Source of the DNA: Candidatus Halomonas stercoripullorum
GTDB lineage: Bacteria > Pseudomonadota > Gammaproteobacteria > Pseudomonadales > Halomonadaceae
Length of the DNA: 11,322 nt
Direction of reading: 5' to 3'
NCBI GenBank assembly: GCA_019114645.1
Contig: DXFC01000248.1
Span: forward strand, 1-11,322
Shown: piece after piece, positions 1-7,216 of the stretch
How the letters are laid out: each line of letters starts with the position of its first letter
How positions within the stretch are numbered: position 1 is the first letter of the stretch
The notes under the pieces: generated by a model
What the model was told of the DNA's origin: nothing
What the model saw: only the letters and a program-made list of their open reading frames with translations
Databases searched by the model: none
Program-made: the position numbers and the translations under genes

Positions 1-16
1 TGCACTACCGCACCAT

Positions 17-730
17 TCAGTTTGTGCTGAGCTGCTCGAGATAACCGGGGCCACCGAGGTTTTGCATTTGCCGGCGAATCCACTGGCTACGACGCTCCAC
101 CTGGGGATCGGGCCGTGCGGCATCCCGGGCCCGGGGGTTGGGCAGAATGGCCGCCAGCCGGCTTGCCTGAACGACGCTAAGCTGGTCCGCTGAGACACCG
201 AAATAGTGCTGGCTCGCTGCCTCCAGCCCAAAAACGCCGTGATCCCATTCGACGATATTGAGATAGACCTCGAGAATTCGCTGCTTGGGCCACAGCGCTT
301 CGATCAGCAGCGTAAACCAGGCTTCCAGCCCCTTGCGCATCCAGCTACGTCCAGTCCAGAGAAACAGGTTCTTGGCTGTCTGCTGGCTGATGGTGCTGGC
401 CCCGCGCAAGCGTCCGCCATTACGGCTGGCTTCCCACGCCCGGCGCATTTCATTCAGGTCGAAGCCGCGATGATGGGGAAAACGCTGGTCTTCAGCCGCG
501 ATGACTGCCAGCTTGGCCTGCACCGAAAGCTCGTCCCAGGCACGCCACTGCTGCTGTATGGGCAGCCGCTCGCCACTCAGCAGGGCTTCTACCTTGCGCT
601 CCAGCATTACCGTGGAGCCATGGATGGGGATATGCCGCAGCAGCATGACCGAGATGATGGATAACACAACGAAGGCGGCCCCGATCAGGGCCGCCCAACG
701 TAGCGCATTACGCACCAGGGCGACTAGCAT
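17..730 (-). CDS. mtgA: Monofunctional peptidoglycan glycosyltransferase MtgA
   Basis: 237 aa, the usual size for MtgA. It polymerises lipid II into glycan strands at the periplasmic face of the inner membrane, without a transpeptidase domain. Seen: one N-terminal membrane anchor (about residues 12-31) with a basic residue before it, then a GT51 domain. The domain has the EDQRF..H.GFD motif (likely catalytic Glu80), RGASTISQQTAKNLFLW (109-125), RKGLEAW (132-138) and WPKQRILEVYLNIVEWDHGVFG (147-168). The C-terminus is basic and ends soon after the lobe containing ILPNPR. The start at 730 has only a modest ribosome site (AGGG about 8 bases upstream), but it gives the expected short cytoplasmic tail before the anchor. 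It begins 24 bases after frmB with no terminator between them, so it may be co-transcribed with frmAB, although the functions are unrelated. No lesion is visible. Confidence 0.95.
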   Translation of the reverse strand: MLVALVRNALRWAALIGAAFVVLSIISVMLLRHIPIHGSTVMLERKVEALLSGERLPIQQQWRAWDELSVQAKLAVIAAEDQRFPHHRGFDLNEMRRAWEASRNGGRLRGASTISQQTAKNLFLWTGRSWMRKGLEAWFTLLIEALWPKQRILEVYLNIVEWDHGVFGLEAASQHYFGVSADQLSVVQASRLAAILPNPRARDAARPDPQVERRSQWIRRQMQNLGGPGYLEQLSTN

Positions 731-754
731 TGGCCACCCTGACTCAGGAGAGGC

Positions 755-1609
755 TCAGCTTTTGAAGAGATGCTCCGCATGGTAGCGCAGGTGGTCCTCG
801 ATGAAGCTGGCAATGAAGAAGTAGCTGTGATCATACCCCGGCTGGCGACGCAGCGTCAGGGGATGATCGTGCTCTTTACATACGGCCTCTAAACGTTCCG
901 GCTTGAGCTGTTCGGTCAGGAACTGGTCCGCTTCGCCCTGGTCGATGAACAGGTGCTGTGTCGAAGCGCCCTTCGCCACCAGCTCGCAGGTATCGTACTG
1001 TGTCCAGGCACCGGGGTCGTCGCCCAGGTACTCACGGAAGGCCTTGCGCCCCCATGGGCACTGGGTGGGGTTGACGATGGGGGAAAAGGCCGATACCGAA
1101 CGATAGTGTCCCGGCCGCCGAAGCGCCAGAGCCAGGGCGCCGTGCCCTCCCATCGAGTGGCCACTGATGGATTCGCGGCCATCGAAGGGGAAGTGCTGAC
1201 GCACCACCGAAGGCAGCTCTTCGGAGATGTAGTCATACATCCGGTAGTGCTTGCTCCAGGGCTCGCGGGTGGCGTTAACATAGAAACCCGCCCCTGACCC
1301 CAGGTCATAGGTTTCATGCTCACCAGGCAGATCGGTACCACGCGGACTGGTATCCGGGCAGACGATCGCAATGCCCAGCTCGGCAGCCATGCGATGCGCG
1401 CCGGCCTTCTGCATGAAGTTCTCGTCATTGCACGTCAGTCCCGACAGCCACCACAGCACTGGTACGCGCTCGGTCTCGGCCTGGGGCGGCAAGTAGACAG
1501 CAAAGATCATTTCACAATCGAGGGTGCGTGAACGATGGCGATAACGCTTGTGCCACCCACCAAAACTCTTGTTGGCCGACACCAGCTCAACTTGTTCCGT
1601 CATGGTCAT
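755..1609 (-). CDS. frmB: S-formylglutathione hydrolase
   Basis: 284 aa, typical of the esterase D / FrmB / FghA family of cytoplasmic alpha/beta hydrolases. It hydrolyses S-formylglutathione to formate and glutathione, the second step of glutathione-dependent formaldehyde detoxification. Seen: the nucleophile elbow GHSMGG (likely Ser152), an IDQGEADQF segment (likely Asp228) and GYDHSYFFI (likely His261), which together form the expected triad; also WWLSGLTCNDENF and the PDTSPRG segment typical of the family. The start at 1609 is supported by AAGGAG 8 bases upstream; a second in-frame ATG at 1603 would sit too far from it. It follows frmA on the same strand after a 168-base gap that holds a repeat array and a hairpin. 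Gene symbols frmB, fghA and yeiG are used for this family; frmB is chosen because of the linkage to frmA. Confidence 0.95.
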   Translation of the reverse strand: MTMTEQVELVSANKSFGGWHKRYRHRSRTLDCEMIFAVYLPPQAETERVPVLWWLSGLTCNDENFMQKAGAHRMAAELGIAIVCPDTSPRGTDLPGEHETYDLGSGAGFYVNATREPWSKHYRMYDYISEELPSVVRQHFPFDGRESISGHSMGGHGALALALRRPGHYRSVSAFSPIVNPTQCPWGRKAFREYLGDDPGAWTQYDTCELVAKGASTQHLFIDQGEADQFLTEQLKPERLEAVCKEHDHPLTLRRQPGYDHSYFFIASFIEDHLRYHAEHLFKS

Positions 1610-1626
1610 GCTTAAATCTCCTTATC

Positions 1627-1650
1627 CGCCGCCTCCTGACGGAGGCGGCG
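1627..1650 (-). promoter_or_regulatory. Strong hairpin in the frmB leader
   Basis: A perfect 10-bp stem, CGCCGCCTCC / GGAGGCGGCG with a 4-base loop. On the transcript it ends about 3 bases before the AAGGAG of frmB. There is no T-tract on either side, so it does not look like an intrinsic terminator. Possible roles (inference): an mRNA processing or stability element between frmA and frmB, or a structure that limits ribosome access to frmB. Confidence 0.6.
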
Positions 1651-1671
1651 CAACGACAAGATCACCACTTC

Positions 1672-1781
1672 GCGTGTTAACCAAGCTTTTCGCGCGGTTC
1701 GGGCGCGTGTTAACCAAGCTTTTCGCGCGGGTTCGGGCGCGTGTTAATCAAGCCCTTCACGCGGGTTCGGGCGCGTGTTAA
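1672..1781. repeat. 33/34-bp imperfect tandem repeat, 3 units plus a partial fourth
   Basis: Units start at GTGTTAA at 1674, 1707 and 1741, with a partial fourth at 1775. Spacings are 33, 34 and 34 bases. The first two units differ only by one extra G. The third, nearer frmA, differs from the second at about four positions. The partial fourth contains the frmA stop codon (TTA at 1778-1780 on the plus strand). Each unit holds short GC-rich arms (for example CACGCG at 1758-1763 against CGCGTG at 1772-1777) able to form small hairpins. There are no unique spacers, so this is not a CRISPR array. It looks like local duplication by replication slippage. Confidence 0.85.
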
Positions 1782-2887
1782 TAATGCAGCACCGTACGAA
1801 TACTCTTGCCGGCGTGCAACAGGTCGAAGGCTTCGTTGATCTTTTCAAACGGCATGTCATGAGTGACGAACTCGTCGATCTTGAGCTCACCATCCATGTA
1901 GCGCTGTACGTAGCCCGGCAGTTCAGAACGCCCTTTCACACCGCCGAACGCCGAACCTTTCCAGACCCGGCCCGTGACCAGCTGGAACGGCCGCGTGGAG
2001 ATCTCTTCGCCGGCTCCTGCCACACCGATGATGACTGACTCGCCCCAGCCCTTGTGACAGCACTCCAGCGCCTGACGCATGACATTGACGTTGCCGATAC
2101 ACTCGAAGGAGTAATCGACGCCGCCATCGGTCATGTCGACGATCACCTGCTGGATCGGGTCGGAATGATCCTTGGGATTGACGAAGTCGGTCGCACCGAA
2201 CTGACGCGCCAGCTCGAACTTGTCCGCGTTCACGTCAATGGCAATGATGCGGCTGGCTTTGGCCATCTGCGCACCCTGGATCACCGCCAGACCGATGGCC
2301 CCCAGGCCAAATACGGCAACGGTGGAGCCCGGCTCAACCTTGGCCGTGTTGAGTACCGCACCGATACCGGTGGTCACGCCGCAACCCAGCAGGCAGACCT
2401 TGTCCAGCGGCGCCTCCTTGGACACTACCGCCAGCGAGACCTCGGGCACTACGGTGTATTCACTGAAGGTCGAGCAGCCCATGTAGTGGTGCAGCGGCTT
2501 GCCATCGAGCGAAAAGCGCGAGGTACCATCGGGCATCAGCCCCTGACCCTGGGTCGCGCGCACGGCACCACACAGGTTGGTCTTGCCCGAGAGGCAGAAT
2601 TTACACTTGCCACACTCAGCGGTGTAGAGCGGAATGACATGGTCACCCGGCTTGACGCTGGTGACGCCCTCACCCACCGCTTCGACAACACCAGCGCCCT
2701 CATGACCCAGTACCGAGGGGAACAAGCCTTCCGGGTCAGCACCGGAAAGCGTGTAAGCATCCGTATGGCAAACACTGGTCGCCACTATACGTACCAGTAC
2801 CTCTCCCGCCTTGGGGTCTTGAACGTCAATTTCGGTCAGCTCAAGGGGCTTACCGGCAGCTACAGCAATGGCGGCACGCGATTTCAT
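1778..2887 (-). CDS. frmA: S-(hydroxymethyl)glutathione dehydrogenase (class III alcohol dehydrogenase)
   Basis: 369 aa, full length for class III zinc alcohol dehydrogenase (frmA, also adhC). It oxidises S-hydroxymethylglutathione, formed from formaldehyde and glutathione, to S-formylglutathione with NAD. Seen: catalytic zinc ligands Cys40 (SVCHTD), His62-Glu63 (GHEGAG) and Cys169 (LLGCGVTTG); structural zinc ligands Cys92, Cys95, Cys98 and Cys106; and a Rossmann loop GLGAIG (194-199) with Asp218 at the end of the second strand, as expected for NAD preference. The start at 2887 has AAAGGAG 6 bases upstream. It is first in a run with frmB and mtgA and is divergent from a LysR regulator. The stop codon lies inside the last, partial copy of a short tandem repeat. 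Function is assigned from family knowledge and the adjacent hydrolase; no missing key residue was seen. Confidence 0.96.
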   Translation of the reverse strand: MKSRAAIAVAAGKPLELTEIDVQDPKAGEVLVRIVATSVCHTDAYTLSGADPEGLFPSVLGHEGAGVVEAVGEGVTSVKPGDHVIPLYTAECGKCKFCLSGKTNLCGAVRATQGQGLMPDGTSRFSLDGKPLHHYMGCSTFSEYTVVPEVSLAVVSKEAPLDKVCLLGCGVTTGIGAVLNTAKVEPGSTVAVFGLGAIGLAVIQGAQMAKASRIIAIDVNADKFELARQFGATDFVNPKDHSDPIQQVIVDMTDGGVDYSFECIGNVNVMRQALECCHKGWGESVIIGVAGAGEEISTRPFQLVTGRVWKGSAFGGVKGRSELPGYVQRYMDGELKIDEFVTHDMPFEKINEAFDLLHAGKSIRTVLHY

Positions 2888-3008
2888 GGAAGGCTCCTTT
2901 TGTTATCAAATGAAATAACTCACTACCAGTCTAGGCAGGTACCCTGGAGGGTGATATAGAAAGAGTGGCACTATATTATTTCCTTGCTGCAACAATCCGA
3001 GGCGAACA
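2888..3008. promoter_or_regulatory. Divergent frmA / lysR control region
   Basis: A 121-base gap between two diverging genes. For the LysR gene a plausible sigma70 promoter is GTGATA (2951-2956), a 17-base spacer and TATTAT (2974-2979). Two short inverted repeats are visible: ACCCT-GG-AGGGT at 2941-2952, and TTAT/ATAA with an 8-base spacer at 2903-2918, which sits just before the frmA ribosome site. LysR proteins usually bind such divergent regions at T-N11-A sites and often repress their own gene, but no single site here is convincing by eye. No good frmA promoter was identified. Confidence 0.45.
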
Positions 3009-3917
3009 ATGGTTCAATGGGATGGTATCGAAGCCTTTATTGAAGTGGTAAGGCTTGGCACCTTTGCGGCAGCGGCGCACCAGCTGAATGTTTCCAACTC
3101 GCACGTCAGCCGCCAGGTAGCCCAGCTTGAACAACAACTGGGATTGCCACTGCTGTATCGTACCACGCGCCAGATCCATCTCACCGATGCCGGTGAACGC
3201 TACTATGTGCATTGCCGTGAATTGCTCGATGGCTTTCGCGAGGCAGAAGCGGCTTTGCAGAGCCAGCAAGCGAGCCCACACGGGGTGCTCCGCCTCAGCT
3301 GTGCGACCGCCTTCGGCGAACGTTTCATTGCTCCCCTGGTGAACGATTTCCTCTGCCTCCATCCCCAACTTGAACTACGCCTGCATTTAACCAACCGCCA
3401 GGTCGACGTGATCGACGAAGGCTATGATGTGGTTATCCGCATGGGTACCCTGCAGGACTCTTCGCTGGTGGCGCGCCGTCTTGCCAATCGGCGCGAGTTC
3501 GTGGTCGCCTCGCCCGACTATTTTCGCGACAGGCCACATCCCCACTCGGTCGCCGAGCTGAGCCATCACCGCTGCCTGATTGGCAGTCGCGACCTGTGGC
3601 GGTTTGATATTGAAGGGGTGCATCGGGAAGTGCGCGTGCAGGGCACATGGCAGGCCAACTCGGGGCCCGCCCTGCTTGATGCTGCGCTCAAGGGGCTGGG
3701 TCTGGCACAACTGCCCGACTATTACGTCATGCCCTATCTCGCCAGTGGCCGGCTGATAGAGGTGCTTACTTCGTTTGTCTGCAAGGATGCCGGGGTCTGG
3801 GCCGTCATGCCGCAGCACCGGCAACACGCGGCCAAGGTGCGCCAGTTCATCGATTACATGGTCGAACACTTGCCAGCCCAGCTCGACAGAGCCAGCACCA
3901 ATCCTGTTGAAAGCTAA
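3009..3917 (+). CDS. LysR-family transcriptional regulator, divergent from frmA
   Basis: 302 aa, normal length for the LysR family. Seen: an N-terminal winged helix-turn-helix (about residues 6-65) with the family pattern TFAAAAHQLNVSNSHVSRQVAQLEQQLG and RTTRQIHLTDAGERYY; then a linker helix and an effector-binding domain from about residue 92 (VLRLSCATAFGERFIAPL...FLCLHPQLELRL) to about 290. The start at 3009 has GAGG 8 bases upstream and gives the usual few residues before the first helix. It stands alone on the plus strand, back to back with frmA, so the likely inference is that it controls frmA-frmB in response to formaldehyde or a related metabolite. The sequence itself does not show the effector. 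The better-known E. coli frmRAB operon uses the unrelated regulator FrmR. No terminator for this gene is visible: the hairpin just after its stop has its T-tract on the other strand. Confidence 0.93.
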   Translation: MVQWDGIEAFIEVVRLGTFAAAAHQLNVSNSHVSRQVAQLEQQLGLPLLYRTTRQIHLTDAGERYYVHCRELLDGFREAEAALQSQQASPHGVLRLSCATAFGERFIAPLVNDFLCLHPQLELRLHLTNRQVDVIDEGYDVVIRMGTLQDSSLVARRLANRREFVVASPDYFRDRPHPHSVAELSHHRCLIGSRDLWRFDIEGVHREVRVQGTWQANSGPALLDAALKGLGLAQLPDYYVMPYLASGRLIEVLTSFVCKDAGVWAVMPQHRQHAAKVRQFIDYMVEHLPAQLDRASTNPVES

Positions 3918-3919
3918 AT

Positions 3920-3952
3920 AAAAAAGCGCCAGACCCCGTGGGAGCCTGGCGC
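3920..3952 (-). terminator. Intrinsic terminator of the liv operon
   Basis: Read on the minus strand: stem GCGCCAG / CTGGCGC (7 bp, with a further CCC/GGG pairing inside the loop), followed directly by six T and then ATTTA. It lies 30 bases after the livM stop codon and so closes the five-gene transporter operon. On the plus strand the stem is followed by AAACCACA, so it should not terminate the converging LysR gene. Confidence 0.88.
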
Positions 3953-3982
3953 AAACCACATGCCAGCCTTTATCACTGACTT

Positions 3983-4972
3983 TTACTTGAAGTTCTTGCG
4001 ATACATCTTCAAGACCTCTCCCACGATGCCACTGCGGAAGCTGAGTACGCAGACTACAAAGATGACGCCCAGAATCGGCCCCACCCAGTTACCCAGCGGC
4101 GACTGCGCCAGTAGATGTTGCAGGGTGACTACCAGCCCAGCGCCGACCACCGGGCCAAACAAGGTCCCCACCCCACCCAGCAGGGTCATTAAAATCACCT
4201 CGCCGGACATGTGCCAGTGGGCATCGGTCAGCGATGCGATCTGGAACACAACCGTCTTGGTGGAACCGGCCAACCCGGCCAGACCGGCGGAAATGACGAA
4301 CGCTACCAGCTTGTAGTGATCAACGTTGTAGCCCAGCGATACCGCACGCGATTCATTTTCGCGGATCGCCTTGAGCACCTGACCGAATGGCGAGTGCACA
4401 GTGCGTTGAATCAGCGCAAAGCCGAACAGGAATACGGCAAAGACGAAATAGTACATCGTCAAGTTGTTGCGCAGGCTGATGAAGCCGAACAACTCACCGC
4501 GCGGCACGCCGTGCAACCCGTCTTCCCCCCCAGTGAAGGGCGCCTGGATAAAGAAGAAGAACATCAGTTGCGCCAGTGCCAAGGTCACCATGGCAAAATA
4601 GATACCCTGGCGACGAATCGATAGCATGCCGAAGATAGCGCCTAGCCCCACTGCCGCAGCGGTCCCGATCAGAATCCCCATTTCCGGTGTCAGCGCTGGG
4701 TAGCTCGACAGCAGGTAGCCCGTCACATAGCCCCCCGTAGCCAGAAATGCGGCATGTCCGAAAGAGAGCAGACCGGCATAACCGAGCAACAGGTTGAAGG
4801 CGCAAGCGAACAGTGCAAAGCACAACACCTTCATCAAAAACACCGGATAGGCGACAAAAGGTGCCACCAGACCCATTAACACCAGTGCGACATAAAAAGC
4901 ATAGCGCCGTTGTTGAGCCCGGCGTTCGCGCTTCAGGCCGGGGCTCAGTTCCAGAGGTTGAGTAGTAGCCAT
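3983..4972 (-). CDS. livM: Branched-chain-amino-acid-type ABC transporter permease (LivM-like)
   Basis: 329 aa inner-membrane permease of the LivM family, one of the two channel subunits of a HAAT importer. Seen: a basic N-terminal tail (residues 12-23), then several hydrophobic helices, with family landmarks NLLLGYAGLLSFGHAAFLATGGY (60-82), TGGEDGL (147-153), the cytoplasmic coupling segment KAIRENESRAVSLGYNV (201-217) and LMTLLGGVGTLFGPVVGAG (261-279). It pairs with LivH in the membrane and contacts the LivG/LivF ATPases through the coupling segment (family knowledge). The start at 4972 has AAGGAGG 9 bases upstream; the ribosome site overlaps the end of livH, whose stop is 4 bases before this ATG, so translational coupling is likely. 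It is the last gene of the operon, before the terminator. The substrate is not known; livM is a family name here. Confidence 0.92.
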   Translation of the reverse strand: MATTQPLELSPGLKRERRAQQRRYAFYVALVLMGLVAPFVAYPVFLMKVLCFALFACAFNLLLGYAGLLSFGHAAFLATGGYVTGYLLSSYPALTPEMGILIGTAAAVGLGAIFGMLSIRRQGIYFAMVTLALAQLMFFFFIQAPFTGGEDGLHGVPRGELFGFISLRNNLTMYYFVFAVFLFGFALIQRTVHSPFGQVLKAIRENESRAVSLGYNVDHYKLVAFVISAGLAGLAGSTKTVVFQIASLTDAHWHMSGEVILMTLLGGVGTLFGPVVGAGLVVTLQHLLAQSPLGNWVGPILGVIFVVCVLSFRSGIVGEVLKMYRKNFK

Positions 4973-4976
4973 CTTG

Positions 4977-5864
4977 TCATGCCTCCTTGCCGAAGAGCCC
5001 GGCGGGTCTTAGCAGCAAGACCAGAATCATCACCAGGAAGATCACGGTATTGGCCGCTTCTGGGTAATACACTTTAGTCAGGCCCTCGATCAGCCCCATG
5101 GTCAAGCCGGTCACGATAGCGCCCAGAATCGAACCCATACCCCCGATAACCACTACTGCAAACACCACGATCAATAGATTGGAACCCATGGTGGGTGAAA
5201 CGGGATAAAGCGGTGCGGCAAGCACTCCGGCGAAGGCAGCAAGCGCCACGCCAAAGCCGTAGGTCAGGGTGATCAGTAACGGTACGTTGACGCCGAAAGC
5301 CTGCATCAGCGCCGGGTTTTCGGTTCCGGCCCGCAGGTAAGCACCTAACCGGGTGCGCTCGATCATGAACCAGGTAAATAGACACACTCCGAGCGCCGCG
5401 ATCAACACCCAGGCACGATACTTGGGCAGGAACATGAAACCGGTCTGATAGCCGCCTTGCAGAACCTCGGGCGTCGGGTAGCGCGCCCCGGAAACACCGA
5501 AAATGTTGACCAGGGAGCCTTCGAAGATCAGCGCCAGGCCGAATGTCAGCAGCAGGCCGTAGAGATGATCAAGATGACCAATGCGGCGCAACAACACCCG
5601 TTCGATCAGCATGCCGAACAGACCGACCACGAGCGGCGCCAACAGCAGCGCCGCCCAATAATTGATACCCAGGTAACGCATCCCCAGCAGGGTGGCGAAT
5701 GCCCCCAGCATGTACATGGCCCCGTGGGCAAAGTTGACAATCTTCAGCAGGCCGAAGATCACCGCCAGTCCAAGGCTGAGCAAGGCGTAGAAGGCGCCGT
5801 TAATCAGACCCAATAGAAGCTGGCCCATAAATACCGCCAACGGCACGCCGAATATCATCGTCAT
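4977..5864 (-). CDS. livH: Branched-chain-amino-acid-type ABC transporter permease (LivH-like)
   Basis: 295 aa, standard for LivH permeases. Seen: FALSLGLAVIFGLLKIVNFAHGAMYMLGAF-like N-terminal region (helices from about residue 10; NFAHGA at 44-49), the cytoplasmic coupling segment GAYLRAGTENPALMQAFGVNV (174-194), GGMGSILGAIVTG (241-253) and a C-terminal helix ending LRPAGLFGKE. These are hallmarks of the HAAT permease family. Two in-frame ATG codons lie at 5864 and 5858; the first is preferred because GAGGAGA sits about 8 bases upstream of it. The gene follows the binding-protein gene after 65 bases containing a hairpin, and ends 4 bases before livM. It forms the membrane channel with LivM. 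The substrate is unknown; the whole family moves amino acids, but members also take urea, amides and aromatic acids. Confidence 0.93.
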   Translation of the reverse strand: MTMIFGVPLAVFMGQLLLGLINGAFYALLSLGLAVIFGLLKIVNFAHGAMYMLGAFATLLGMRYLGINYWAALLLAPLVVGLFGMLIERVLLRRIGHLDHLYGLLLTFGLALIFEGSLVNIFGVSGARYPTPEVLQGGYQTGFMFLPKYRAWVLIAALGVCLFTWFMIERTRLGAYLRAGTENPALMQAFGVNVPLLITLTYGFGVALAAFAGVLAAPLYPVSPTMGSNLLIVVFAVVVIGGMGSILGAIVTGLTMGLIEGLTKVYYPEAANTVIFLVMILVLLLRPAGLFGKEA

Positions 5865-5892
5865 GTCAGGTTCTCCTCGCCATCAACAAGGC

Positions 5893-5913
5893 GGCGGCCA
5901 GTCCTCGGCCGCC
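5893..5913 (-). promoter_or_regulatory. Intercistronic hairpin between the binding protein gene and livH
   Basis: GGCGGCC / GGCCGCC, a 7-bp GC-only stem with a 7-base loop, 16 bases after the stop of the binding-protein gene and before the livH ribosome site. There is no T-tract after it on the minus strand. It may protect the 3' end of the upstream message, allowing more binding protein than permease to be made, as in other importer operons; this is inference. Confidence 0.5.
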
Positions 5914-5929
5914 ACCAATCTTGCTCACT

Positions 5930-7147
5930 TCAGTTGATCAGCTTGCACTGACTTTCAGAAAGCGGACGGAACGCCTCGTCGGCGGGAATGGTGGTAAGAA
6001 TCTCGTAGAGATCCCACTCTCCAGTCGACTCTTCCGGCGACTTCACCCGGGCCAGGTACATGTCGTGGACCATACGGCCGTCCTCACGAATGTAGCCATT
6101 GCGGGAGAAGAAGTCGTTAACCGGCTTCTTGGCCATGGCGGCACGCACCTCAACCGGATCGTCGCTACCCAACTCTTCCACGGTGTTCAGATAATGCATG
6201 GTGCTGGAGTAGATACCGGCATGGACCATACCCGGCATGGTGCCGACGCGCTCGTAGTAGCGCTCAGCCCACTCACGACTCTCATCGTCCATATCCCAGT
6301 ACCAGCCGGTGGTCAGCAGCAACCCCTGGGTGGCATCGAGGCCCATGGCATGGACATCGTTGAGGAACACTACCAGGCCGGCCAGCTGTTGGCCCGCCTC
6401 GACGACACCGAACTGGCTTGCCGTATTGATGGCATTGACCGTATCGGCACCGGCGTTGGCCAGGCCAATGATCTTGGCGCCTGAGCCCTGTGCCTGGAGA
6501 ATGAATGAAGAGAAGTCGTCAGTGGGGAATGGATGACGTACGCCCCCCACTACTTCACCCCCGTTCTCTTCCACTACCTTGGTCAGGTCCGATTCCAGAG
6601 AGTGACCGAACGCGTAATCGGCCGTCAGCATGAACCAACTGTCACCGCCCTGCTCGACAACGGCCCTGGCGGTACCATTGGCCAGCGGATAAGTATCGTA
6701 GACCCAGTGAATATGGTTCGCTGTGCAGTATTCGTTGGTCATGGCGGAGGCCGCCGCACCCGAGACAATGCCCAGGCCATTGTTCTCTTCGATCACACGT
6801 GTTGCGGCGACTACCACTGAAGTGGCTACCAGACCTGCCACCAGGTCGACATTGCGGGTGTCGTACCATTCACGCACGGTGCTGGCGCCCACATCAGCAC
6901 TGTTGCGGTCGTCAGCGCTGAAGATTTCAATTGCCGCACCATTGACGCTGCCGCCGAAGTCCTCGACCGCCATACGCAGCGCTTCCAGGCCACCCGGCCC
7001 CGCCAGATCACGATAGGTGCCGGACATGTCGGCCAGATAGCCAATGCGGACTTCCCCGTCGCTGATCTCGGCCTGGGCGCTGGTCGCCATGGCCATGGCA
7101 GCTGCGATAGCGATGCTGCTGGCGAGAGTTTTTTTGATAAAGGTCAT
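5930..7147 (-). CDS. Periplasmic substrate-binding protein of the liv-type ABC importer
   Basis: 405 aa from the chosen start. Seen: a Sec signal peptide, with basic MTFIKK, a hydrophobic core (about residues 8-22) and a TSAQA cleavage site before Glu27. The mature protein starts ISDGEVRIGYLADMSG, the classical opening of type I periplasmic binding proteins of the LivK/LivJ family (Peripla_BP_6). It should capture the substrate in the periplasm and deliver it to LivH/LivM. Only two cysteines are present, Cys141 and Cys401, which could form a disulfide tying the C-terminus back. The start at 7147 is chosen over the in-frame ATG at 7189 because it has GGAGA about 6 bases upstream and begins the signal peptide directly. 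It resembles LivK in position but is longer and need not bind leucine; amide, aromatic acid or other amino acid ligands are possible. Confidence 0.93.
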   Translation of the reverse strand: MTFIKKTLASSIAIAAAMAMATSAQAEISDGEVRIGYLADMSGTYRDLAGPGGLEALRMAVEDFGGSVNGAAIEIFSADDRNSADVGASTVREWYDTRNVDLVAGLVATSVVVAATRVIEENNGLGIVSGAAASAMTNEYCTANHIHWVYDTYPLANGTARAVVEQGGDSWFMLTADYAFGHSLESDLTKVVEENGGEVVGGVRHPFPTDDFSSFILQAQGSGAKIIGLANAGADTVNAINTASQFGVVEAGQQLAGLVVFLNDVHAMGLDATQGLLLTTGWYWDMDDESREWAERYYERVGTMPGMVHAGIYSSTMHYLNTVEELGSDDPVEVRAAMAKKPVNDFFSRNGYIREDGRMVHDMYLARVKSPEESTGEWDLYEILTTIPADEAFRPLSESQCKLIN

Positions 7148-7216
7148 GATGTCTCCATAGCCCAACCGGGCTGTTTGTTGTTGTAACACGTACTGCAGGT
7201 AATGCTTGGAGGCTGG

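Noticed and set aside
1672..1781. Possible CRISPR array
   Set aside because: The units are directly contiguous with no unique spacers, only about three copies are present, and no cas genes are nearby.
2054..2959. A 301-codon open frame on the plus strand opposite frmA
   Set aside because: It is antisense to a clear zinc alcohol dehydrogenase, has low-complexity charged composition and no family motif; long shadow frames are expected in GC-rich coding DNA.
3387..3959. A 190-codon open frame on the minus strand opposite the LysR gene
   Set aside because: It mirrors the codon bias of the LysR gene, has no recognisable domain, and would run across the liv terminator.
7157..7170. Small hairpin AGCCC-AACC-GGGCT between livF and the binding-protein gene
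   Set aside because: The stem has only 5 bp and no T-tract on the minus strand; too weak to call a terminator or regulator.
7148..7189. Upstream ATG at 7189 as the start of the binding protein
   Set aside because: It would put 14 polar residues before the signal peptide; the ATG at 7147 has its own ribosome site and starts the signal peptide directly.
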